Below are positions 6,716-12,280 of a stretch of 12,784 bases of DNA, one piece after another (position 1 is the first letter of the stretch; every line of letters begins with the position of its first letter). This DNA comes from JAIBJP01 sp035639875. GTDB lineage: Bacteria; Actinomycetota; Thermoleophilia; Gaiellales; Gaiellaceae. The stretch covers positions 1 to 12,784 of the forward strand of contig DASQXE010000079.1 of assembly GCA_035639875.1 (NCBI GenBank), written 5' to 3'. The notes beneath the pieces are model-generated. The model was given only the letters and a program-made list of their open reading frames with translations. It ran no database searches and had not been told where the DNA came from. A program made the translations under genes and the position numbers.

Positions 6716-7327
6716 ATGAAACGGTGGCTCACGGTTGCCTGCGCTCTCGGCGTCGTCGCGCTAGCGGTTGTCGCGGCCGTGCTCCTTTCACGCGGCAACG
6801 AATCGAACCCGGTGCCTGTCCCGAAGTCTCCGCCCAAGGAGGCCGCACCGGTGGCGGTGAAAACGGTGACGGAGAATTGTGACACGCGCTCCGAGGCCGG
6901 CTTCGGAGCCGAGTACACCAGTCGAAGAAATCTTGTCGTCGGCCCGTTGGCGATGATCGACGCCGGCACTTTCACGCCGCCGAGCGTTGTCCGTCGCGTC
7001 CACGGAAACAAGTTCCCGCTCCTCGTCAAGGCGGGCCATACCGTGAAGATCGAGGTGGCAGCGGCGGCGCGTGGATTCGCGGCGCTCGGCTACGGGCCGC
7101 TGCCGCAGGGAGAGATCACGCTCGAGGTCGCGCACCCGAGCGTGACCTTCATCGCCTGTGCACGCGGCGCGCCGTCCGGTAGCACGGCGGGCGGACCGGT
7201 CACCTTCTGGTCGGGCGGTCTCGTGGCTAACGAGCCTCACTGCGTTCCGCTGGATGTCTACGTGGATGGACGCGACACGCCGCAGCGCGTCTTCGTCGAG
7301 CTCGGGGCCCGCTGCGCGATTACGTAG
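6716..7327 (+). CDS. Secreted or membrane-anchored four-cysteine protein, unknown function
   Basis: A 203-residue protein with an N-terminal hydrophobic segment (about 5-24) after MKRW, acting as a signal or anchor. A Pro-rich linker (VPVPKSPPKEAAP) and a presumably beta-rich extracytoplasmic domain follow. Four cysteines, Cys55, Cys148, Cys176 and Cys200, fit two disulfides outside the cell. Motifs LVVGPLAM (73-80), FIACARG, and HCVPLDVYVDG near the end recall a recurrent Thermoleophilia hypothetical family. The ATG at 6716 is eight bases after the preceding stop, with only a weak GGTG ribosome binding site, so it is the third gene of the operon. Its last eight bases overlap the end of the convergent reductase gene. 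An extracytoplasmic partner of the upstream membrane pair is a reasonable guess. Confidence 0.75.
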   Translation: MKRWLTVACALGVVALAVVAAVLLSRGNESNPVPVPKSPPKEAAPVAVKTVTENCDTRSEAGFGAEYTSRRNLVVGPLAMIDAGTFTPPSVVRRVHGNKFPLLVKAGHTVKIEVAAAARGFAALGYGPLPQGEITLEVAHPSVTFIACARGAPSGSTAGGPVTFWSGGLVANEPHCVPLDVYVDGRDTPQRVFVELGARCAIT

Positions 7328-7961
7328 AGACGCGGTAGCGAAGATGCGTTACGGCAGGTGACCCGACCACCCGGTCGAGCTCGAGCTTCCGGTCCCGCAC
7401 ATCCTCGAACAGACGCACGCCGCCGCCGAGCAGCACCGGCACGAGGTGGATCTGGATCTCTTGGAGGAGGCGTGCGTCGAGGTACTGCTGGACGACGTCC
7501 GCCCCGCCGGCGATGAGGACGTCTCTCTCCTCCGCCGCAGCCCGCGCTTCTTCGAGCGCCGCCTCGATCCCATCGGCCACGAACGTAAACGCTTCTCGAC
7601 CCTGCATGACCAGCGGCTTGCGCGGATGGTGCGTGAGCACGAACACCGGCACGTCGTAGGGTGGATCGTCGCCCCACCAGCCGTTGGCCATGGGGTCGCT
7701 GTCCCAGTCGCCCGCGCCGCCGCTGAACATGCGCCGGCCCATGAGGACCGCGCCAAGGTTCTGCCAGGACTCCCTGAGCACGTCGTCGTCGACATTTCGA
7801 TCGCCGCCGGACTGCCCGTGCATCTCGCGCCAGAAGCTGAGTCCGAATATCCACTCGTGGAGGCCCTCGCCGCCCCTCCCCAGGGGCTCATCCACGGACG
7901 CGTCTGGCCCGGCGACAAAACCGTCGAGAGACATGGAAATTTCCACTTTGAGCTTGCCCAT
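7320..7961 (-). CDS. Dihydrofolate reductase-family protein (RibD C-terminal-like domain)
   Basis: A 213-residue NADPH-dependent reductase of the RibD_C/DHFR superfamily, often annotated as a deaminase-reductase. The N-terminus has the typical ISMSLDGFVAGPD (8-20). Further family elements are GAVLMGRRMFSG (70-81), VPVFVLTHHPRKP (104-116), VLIAGGADVVQQYLDARLL (148-166) and IHLVPVLLGGGVRLFE (171-186), the last forming the nucleotide-binding end of the fold. The substrate is not predictable: members of this stand-alone group are seldom the true folate or riboflavin enzymes. The ATG at 7961 has no strong ribosome binding site. It is divergent from the glutathione S-transferase 66 bases away and its 3' end overlaps the convergent four-cysteine gene by eight bases. 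Confidence 0.93.
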   Translation of the reverse strand: MGKLKVEISMSLDGFVAGPDASVDEPLGRGGEGLHEWIFGLSFWREMHGQSGGDRNVDDDVLRESWQNLGAVLMGRRMFSGGAGDWDSDPMANGWWGDDPPYDVPVFVLTHHPRKPLVMQGREAFTFVADGIEAALEEARAAAEERDVLIAGGADVVQQYLDARLLQEIQIHLVPVLLGGGVRLFEDVRDRKLELDRVVGSPAVTHLRYRVST

Positions 7962-8027
7962 CGGACCGTTGGAGCCTACCGCCGCACGGGAATATGCTCC
8001 GCGCGACAGCTACGTGGAGGGCCGGTC

Positions 8028-8723
8028 ATGGCTATGAAGCTGAACATACTGCCGCCGAGCGTGAACAACATGTCCGTGCGCGTCTTCGTGCGAGCGGCGG
8101 GACTCCCCGTCGAGGAGGAGAACGTCTGGGGGAAGACTCAAAAGGACGAGTATCTGTCGAAGGTGCCGTCTGGCCTCACGCCGTCGATCGAGACGAACGA
8201 GCTGCCGAAAGGGGCGCTCTGGGAGAGCTGCGCGGTGATGATGTACCTCGCGAGCCGCGAGGGACGCGACGATCTCTATCCCACCGATCTGAAGCGGCGC
8301 GCGATGGTGGACAGCGCGAACTTCTACACGATGAGCATCCTCTACCCGCTCGTCGCCCGAGCGACGTATCCCAGGCTCTCCTTCGCCGGTTATCCGGGAG
8401 AGGTCTCCACGTCGGAGTCTTCGGACGAGGCCAAGGAGATCGCGCGGAAGTCGGCCGAGGACGCAATCCCGCGGATCCTCGAGACATACCGGAAGTTCTT
8501 CCTCGCCGACCGCGCCTTCATCGGCGGCGACAGGCCATCCATCGCTGACATCCGGCTCGCTTGCACGCTCGAGTTTCTGGCCGTCACCGACAAGGCGCTC
8601 CCGGACTGGGCCAAGGAATACGTCGAGCGCGTGGAGACGGCGCTCGGAGATGCGTACAGCGAGCCCGCTGCCGACGTCCGCGGCTACATCGCGCAGATGA
8701 CCGGGCAAGCCGTGGCGACTTAG
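8028..8723 (+). CDS. Glutathione S-transferase family protein
   Basis: A 231-residue soluble protein with the GST architecture: an N-terminal thioredoxin-like domain and an all-helical C-terminal domain. Visible hallmarks are the glutathione-side cis-Pro region VPSGLTPSIETNE (46-58), the WESCAVMMYLA segment (65-75; Glu66-Ser67 is the usual gamma-glutamyl-binding pair), and the C-terminal N-capping box GGDRPSIADIRLA (167-179). Actinobacteria mostly use mycothiol, so the thiol co-substrate is uncertain. The longer open frame (from 7446) is antisense to the reductase; the ATG at 8028 is chosen because GGAGG lies seven bases upstream and the GST fold starts there. It is divergent from the reductase and may share a promoter region with it. 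Confidence 0.93.
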   Translation: MAMKLNILPPSVNNMSVRVFVRAAGLPVEEENVWGKTQKDEYLSKVPSGLTPSIETNELPKGALWESCAVMMYLASREGRDDLYPTDLKRRAMVDSANFYTMSILYPLVARATYPRLSFAGYPGEVSTSESSDEAKEIARKSAEDAIPRILETYRKFFLADRAFIGGDRPSIADIRLACTLEFLAVTDKALPDWAKEYVERVETALGDAYSEPAADVRGYIAQMTGQAVAT

Positions 8724-8758
8724 CCAGAATCGTCTTGGGCGCGCTACGAGGCTGCAAC

Positions 8759-9373
8759 TCAGGCTTGGTACTTGGGCAGCATGCGCACGACGACGATCTC
8801 GCTGAAGGTCAACCCGTCTATCTGCCAGGCGTAGCAGCCCGGAGTTTTGACGAACGTGAAATAGGGGACCTCCCGCCAACCGGCCGGCCCGGCGTAGGCT
8901 CCCCGTGGTACTAGGAGCGGAGCGGCTTCCGTTGGTGTTGCGCCGAGCCTGATCGGCCCAGCGTGGTCCAGCCGCGTCGCCCGGACGAGGAACGGCCCCT
9001 GATAGGAGGGCGAGCTGAAGAAGTGAGTCTTGAGCGCGAGCCAGCCACGAAATCCAGCCGGGTGGAAGCCGTGGCTTGGGTCGCCGGCGTTGTTGATCGC
9101 GACCCGCACGAGGCCGGTACCGATCGCCATGGAACCGAAGTCGGGCGTAGCGACGTAGCGGCCGCGAGAGGCCGGACAGCGGCTGCCTGCGACTCGCGGG
9201 AAGTGCAGCGGACGGCTGAGTTTGGCGGGCAGAACCGTCACTGAGTGCGCGGCCGAGCTTGTCGCTGGCGTTGAGGGTGCGCTCTCCTCATGGCTACCCC
9301 CGAAACAGGCGGGGAGAGCGAGAAGCGCGACGGCCGTCACGAGTACAAGCGCACCCGTCCTCCGCGACGCCAC
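8759..9373 (-). CDS. Secreted lipoprotein, unknown function
   Basis: A 204-residue protein with a clear lipoprotein signal: a basic N-terminus (MASRRTG), a hydrophobic core and lipobox ALPAC with Cys23. A Ser/Thr/Pro linker to about residue 45 is followed by a compact domain. Two further cysteines, Cys66 (GSRCP) and Cys180 (PGCYAWQIDG), could form one disulfide. The C-terminal block TPGCYAWQIDGLTFSEIVVV is the most distinctive part and recalls actinobacterial secreted hypotheticals. The start is a GTG at 9373 with a modest GGGCGGA upstream. It is convergent with the GST gene (35 bases between stops) and divergent from the permease gene at 9519. I cannot assign a function. Confidence 0.8.
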   Translation of the reverse strand: MASRRTGALVLVTAVALLALPACFGGSHEESAPSTPATSSAAHSVTVLPAKLSRPLHFPRVAGSRCPASRGRYVATPDFGSMAIGTGLVRVAINNAGDPSHGFHPAGFRGWLALKTHFFSSPSYQGPFLVRATRLDHAGPIRLGATPTEAAPLLVPRGAYAGPAGWREVPYFTFVKTPGCYAWQIDGLTFSEIVVVRMLPKYQA

Positions 9374-9415
9374 ACATCGATTGTCCGCCCGCCGTCGGCG
9401 CTCCGCAAGTCGCTC

Positions 9416-9468
9416 GGGCTCCTGCGCCCGTTTGCGCGAAGGCTGCCGCAGGAGATGGGCTCCTGCGC
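9416..9468 (+). promoter_or_regulatory. Three-segment leader that can form two mutually exclusive hairpins
   Basis: In the 145 bases between the divergent lipoprotein (start 9373) and the permease (start 9519), a 12-base direct repeat GGGCTCCTGCGC occurs at 9416-9427 and 9457-9468. Between the copies lies CGCAGGAG at 9447-9454, the exact complement of CTCCTGCG inside each copy. The middle segment can pair with the right copy (8-bp stem 9447-9467, loop ATGGG) or with the left copy (8-bp stem, 20-base loop), but not both. This layout is that of an attenuator-like switch, or of a repeated operator. No T-run follows, and the permease start is 50 bases downstream, so the mechanism is not clear. 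Confidence 0.35.
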
Positions 9469-9518
9469 AGTAACCTCGGGCGCGTGCTTCGGAAAGACTA
9501 TGTATCGGCGACGTTCAC

Positions 9519-10706
9519 GTGAGGGAGAAAGCGCTGCCGCGGACGATCCCGACGCCGCTACTGGTTGGCTTCGCCGTCGCCTCGATCGGCGGTCCGCTTG
9601 CGCTCGTATCCCTCTACTTCCCTAGCGCTGCCGGCGGAGCGATTGAATCCGCCGGGTTGACGGCGTTGCTCGCGGCGGGGCTTTTTGCCTTCCCGCTCGC
9701 CGTCTGGCTCCGCTACTCGAAGACGATAGCCTCGGCGGCCGGGCTCGCCGCCTTCGTCGCCGCTGCAGCCGGCCGGCGGACGGCACAGGTCCAGGCCGCG
9801 ATCTGGACGGTCAGCTACTTCCTCTATATCCCGTACACGGTGACGTTCATCGTCTACGACGTTCTCCCAGTCGTCTTCCCCGGCCTTGCCCCGCATCGCT
9901 GGTGGCTCGAGCTTGTGATCCCGATTGGGATCGTGGGGCTCGTCCTGTTGCGATTGAGCGTGCTCCTGAGCCTCTTCGCGGCGGCCGCGGCGGCACAGCT
10001 CGTCTTGATGCTCGTCCTCGGAGCGGTCGAGCTTGATCAGGTCGGCGCCTCGAGCGCGTCGTTCGCGTCGCACGGGACCGGGCCGACCATCGCACATGGC
10101 ACAGCTAACGTCGCCCTCCTCTTCGTGTGCGGAAGCCTGCCGCTCTTTCTGGGTGGGGAAGCGAAGCATGGCGCCGCCGCGATTCGAGTCTCGCTCGCCG
10201 TCGCGTTTGGAGGGGTTGTCGCTTACTTCGTGTTTGCGGCCTTCCTTCTCGCGCGTGTCCCCGCGGAGTTGCGTGCCGGCGAGCTGCCCGGGTTCGCGAT
10301 TGCGAATGCGTATTCGGGGCGGACGCTCGCGGTCGTGATCGGTGTTGCATCCGCCGTCAGCGTCGCCGCGCTCATCGTGGCCGAATACGTCGCCTTGAGC
10401 CGCCTCCTCCACGCCTTCGTCGGCGGCCGTCTCAGGCCGCTGGTGCTGAAGATCGCTGGCCCCTTCCTGCTTGCCGACGCCCTCAGCCTCATCGACCCGG
10501 AGCGGTTCTATACCTACCTGCTGAAGCCCTCGCTCGCAGCGCTATTCCTCTCGCAATTCATCGTCTTCGTGGTCTTCCCGCTCTACGCCCAGCGGGTCGA
10601 GCGACGCGGAATCGCTTCCGCTGTCGCAGTCGCCGCCGTCGCCTCTGGACTGATGGCGTTCGGCTTCTATACGGCCGTCACGACGCCGTTCGGCGCCGGA
10701 ACCTAG
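9519..10706 (+). CDS. Polytopic membrane transporter, APC-superfamily-like (putative amino acid permease)
   Basis: A 395-residue membrane protein with about eleven hydrophobic segments. The N-terminal VASIGGPLALVSL (20-32) fits the glycine-rich first helix of amino acid-polyamine-organocation permeases. The segment LFLGGEAKHGAAAIRVSL (209-226) fits their sixth helix and following loop, where a G-x-E followed by a positively charged loop is usual. AVSVAALIVAEYVALSRLLHA (279-299) fits the eighth. It is shorter than most APC members (often 430 to 500). The GTG at 9519 has no clear upstream ribosome binding site, so the start is tentative. Its stop shares CTAG with the convergent gene's stop (4-base overlap). 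The substrate cannot be inferred; the superfamily call is moderate. Confidence 0.65.
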   Translation: MREKALPRTIPTPLLVGFAVASIGGPLALVSLYFPSAAGGAIESAGLTALLAAGLFAFPLAVWLRYSKTIASAAGLAAFVAAAAGRRTAQVQAAIWTVSYFLYIPYTVTFIVYDVLPVVFPGLAPHRWWLELVIPIGIVGLVLLRLSVLLSLFAAAAAAQLVLMLVLGAVELDQVGASSASFASHGTGPTIAHGTANVALLFVCGSLPLFLGGEAKHGAAAIRVSLAVAFGGVVAYFVFAAFLLARVPAELRAGELPGFAIANAYSGRTLAVVIGVASAVSVAALIVAEYVALSRLLHAFVGGRLRPLVLKIAGPFLLADALSLIDPERFYTYLLKPSLAALFLSQFIVFVVFPLYAQRVERRGIASAVAVAAVASGLMAFGFYTAVTTPFGAGT

Positions 10707-11116
10707 TAGCCGGCTCCACGGGACCGCGCACCGGGGACTTCAGGCGTTGAACGCCGATCCCGCTGAACAGACACGATAAGCAGTGGCAGAAGGATGACGA
10801 CGACCGCCAGTTCGAGGAGCCCAGCCGCGTCCTGCCAGGGACCACGGAGTGCCTCGACATAGCCGAACAGGCCGTGATAGACGCTGATCAGGAAAGCGGC
10901 GATCGTACCGGCGGCATAGCCGACACCTGCCAAAAGAGAAATGGGATGGTCGCTCGCGAGGAGCACGATCGCAACCGCAGCCGCCGCTGCGGCGTTTAGG
11001 AGGAAGAGCACTCCGACCACATGAACGGCGTGGAAGTAGTCGAAATAGAGCCAAAGGTGAATTGCGCCCGCGGTGAGCACAAACAGCGCGCCCGCAGCGC
11101 GCGCGGCGCTGGCCAT
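10703..11116 (-). CDS. Four-helix membrane protein, unknown function
   Basis: A 137-residue protein with hydrophobic segments at about 5-22, 31-52, 59-80 and 96-117 and a charged, Arg-rich C-terminal tail. The motif AIHLWLYFDYFHAVHVVGVLFLLNA (starts at residue 18 and contains several histidines and aromatic residues in the first two helices) recalls a widespread uncharacterised actinobacterial four-helix family; the His residues could bind haem or metal, which is speculation. The frame is open back to 11245, but that would run into the oppositely oriented lipoprotein gene at 11233 and add a non-membrane, Pro-rich leader, so the ATG at 11116 is preferred. The ribosome binding site is weak. Its stop codon overlaps that of the convergent permease. 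Confidence 0.7.
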   Translation of the reverse strand: MASAARAAGALFVLTAGAIHLWLYFDYFHAVHVVGVLFLLNAAAAAAVAIVLLASDHPISLLAGVGYAAGTIAAFLISVYHGLFGYVEALRGPWQDAAGLLELAVVVILLPLLIVSVQRDRRSTPEVPGARSRGAGY

Positions 11117-11232
11117 ACCCCGTTGCGGGCTAAACGCCTGTTGGGCCACGTTTGGAGATACGGCCGATCCGCGAGGTCGGTTCGGACAAACCGGTGGGGG
11201 CGCATGCCCGTATGGAATTGGAAAGGAACCAT

Positions 11233-11427
11233 ATGAATCGCGCATCGCTCAGAATCGTTGCTTACGTCGCCGCGCTCGTTGTTGCCTCCGTTCTGATCGT
11301 CGCCGTTGCCACCGCGTGCAGCTCCAATAGTTCGAGCGGCTCTTCAGGTGGCGGGACGACCACAACGCCGGCCACCACAGGGAGCTCGGGCACGGGCACC
11401 GGTGGTGGCGGCGGCGGCTGGGGCTAG
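11233..11427 (+). CDS. Tiny Ser/Thr/Gly-rich lipoprotein
   Basis: A 64-residue peptide with a standard export signal: MNRASLR, a hydrophobic core at 8-27 and a lipobox-like VATAC with Cys29. After the lipidated cysteine there are only about 35 residues, a low-complexity Ser/Thr/Gly run ending in GGGGGGWG. There is no room for a folded domain. The ATG at 11233 has a good ribosome binding site, AAAGGA, five bases upstream, which supports genuine translation and decides against the longer frame from 11152. It is divergent from the four-helix membrane gene. The role may be that of a surface-tethered linker or envelope peptide, but this is a guess. The lipobox is slightly off consensus (Ala at -3). 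Confidence 0.65.
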   Translation: MNRASLRIVAYVAALVVASVLIVAVATACSSNSSSGSSGGGTTTTPATTGSSGTGTGGGGGGWG

Positions 11428-11601
11428 GTCTGCCCGACCGCGGTAGGCGCGGCCGTCAGACGCTATCGCTTGCTAGCGCTCGTGCTAACGCGCGCCTGAA
11501 GGACTCCTGCGATCGCGCGCTTGACGCCTTCCTCGGTGCCCTCGATGCGTGCTCTTGTCGCCCCGGTCTCGAGATGTAAGCGTTCGCTGAAGGAAAAGAA
11601 G

Positions 11602-11853
11602 ATGGCCGACGCGGAAGTCGAAGTCCTAGTGGTGGAGCGTCCTTTCTCCGTCATCGCGAGGACAGACGTCGCGTGGGTCGCCTTCTTGGTCGGGGGCATC
11701 GTTCTGCTCTTCGCCGTCGTCCTCGTCATCGGCGTGCTGCTGAGCGCGCTCTCGGTGCTCTGGGGGTCGGTCGTCGCATTTGTCTTGGCCGTGCTCGTCG
11801 CCGGACTGCTCCTGCCGGAGTTGAGACGTCTCTGGGAGCAGCTGCCGCGCTAG
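11602..11853 (+). CDS. Small two-helix membrane protein, unknown function
   Basis: An 83-residue protein. A polar N-terminus of about 22 residues (ADAEVEVLVVERPFSVIART) leads into two hydrophobic helices at about 24-47 and 52-71, closed by LPELRRLWEQLPR. The ATG at 11602 follows AAGGA at about seven bases, so it is preferred to the open frame from 11521. The upstream 174 bases (11428-11601) contain no convincing gene; a GTCTG/CAGAC inverted repeat at 11428-11461, just after the tiny lipoprotein's stop, may be structural but has no T-run. No family recognised. Confidence 0.65.
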   Translation: MADAEVEVLVVERPFSVIARTDVAWVAFLVGGIVLLFAVVLVIGVLLSALSVLWGSVVAFVLAVLVAGLLLPELRRLWEQLPR

Positions 11854-11872
11854 AAGACGAGGACCTAGGCTC

Positions 11873-12044
11873 TTGTCGCCCGGTCGCGCGCTCGGAGTAG
11901 ATGCCATCTGGCTCGACGAGCTGTCCCAATACATGGGGCGCGTCCGTGCGCGTCTTGGAGATGCACTACGCGCACCTCGTGCCCGATGCCGAGGACGCCG
12001 CCCGCGCCAAGCTCGGCGCCGCGGCGGGAGGTTTGGGCGTCTAG
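11873..12044 (+). pseudogene. Frameshifted C-terminal remnant of a tyrosine recombinase/integrase
   Basis: Two adjacent frames give the end of a phage-type integrase. In the first, ALGVDAIWLDELSQYMG runs to about 11936. In the other, ASVRVLEMHYAHLVPDAED and AARAKL run to the TAG at 12042-12044. Joined across one extra base near 11937 they read DELSQYMG-ASVRVLEMHYAHLVPD, the pattern of the catalytic C-terminus (MGTSVRxIExHYGHL-like), with the nucleophilic Tyr at codon 11967-11969. The second frame has a stop at 11898-11900, so it cannot extend upstream. The rest of an integrase (Arg-His-Arg core) is missing; the sequence before is the 83-residue membrane gene. The remnant ends 72 bases from the tRNA-Ala 3' end, the usual side for an integrase at a tRNA attachment site. 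Boundaries are approximate. Confidence 0.6.
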
Positions 12045-12082
12045 CGGGCGTCGGCTCCGAGCAAGAAGAAGGCAGGCCGGCG

Positions 12083-12113
12083 CGGGAAGTCGCCGGTTAC
12101 CAGGGACTTCCCG
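12083..12113 (-). terminator. Hairpin after tRNA-Ala, terminator-like
   Basis: A perfect 9-bp inverted repeat, CGGGAAGTC at 12083-12091 and GACTTCCCG at 12105-12113, with a 13-base loop. It begins three bases past the tRNA 3' end on the minus strand. The sequence after the stem on that strand is pyrimidine-rich (CCTTCTTCTTGC) rather than a clean T-run. It most likely ends or processes the tRNA transcript. Confidence 0.5.
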
Positions 12114-12116
12114 AAG

Positions 12117-12189
12117 TGGAGCGTACGAGATTCGAACTCGTGACCTCCGGCTTGCAAAGCCGGCGCTCTCCCAGCTGAGCTAACGCCCC
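12117..12189 (-). tRNA. tRNA-Ala (anticodon TGC)
   Basis: A 73-base cloverleaf on the minus strand. The acceptor arm GGGGCGT pairs with ACGCTCC, including the G3-U70 wobble that identifies tRNA-Ala. The D arm is GCTC-AGCTGGGA-GAGC, the anticodon arm CCGGC-TTTGCAA-GCCGG with anticodon TGC (12154-12156 on the plus strand as gca), the five-base variable loop AGGTC, and the T arm ACGAG-TTCGAAT-CTCGT. The discriminator is A and CCA is not encoded. It reads GCA, GCG and GCT Ala codons by wobble. A TAAAGT sequence at 12200-12205 (minus strand), about ten bases upstream, may be the -10 box. Confidence 0.97.
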
Positions 12190-12205
12190 GTTCGGGCCCA
12201 CTTTA

Positions 12206-12227
12206 GCCCGCCCCACGACACGCGGGC
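12206..12227. repeat. 6-bp inverted repeat between tRNA-Ala and the next gene
   Basis: GCCCGC at 12206-12211 and GCGGGC at 12222-12227 flank a ten-base loop in the 91-base region between the tRNA start (minus) and the gene at 12281 (plus). It could be an operator or simply GC-rich chance structure; no T-run is present. Confidence 0.2.
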
Positions 12228-12280
12228 GGCCTCAGACACGTGCTGATTTCAGGCGAAAGCCCTCAGTTCGCCAAGGTCGG

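Noticed and set aside
7935..7944. Palindrome GGAAATTTCC near the start of the DHFR-like gene.
   Set aside because: It lies inside the coding sequence (codons 6-9) and is explained by the protein; no second site was seen to suggest an operator.
11463..11729. A minus-strand frame of 88 codons (ending EEGVKRAIAGVLQARVSTSASKR) before and across the 83-residue membrane gene.
   Set aside because: It overlaps a gene with a better start and ribosome binding site and has a low-complexity N-terminal half. The segment over 11463-11600 looks mildly protein-like, but I cannot match it to a family.
11873..12178. A plus-strand frame of 101 codons running through to the tRNA.
   Set aside because: It runs across the tRNA-Ala gene, and its second half is Arg-rich out-of-frame translation of the integrase remnant; only its first part is meaningful.
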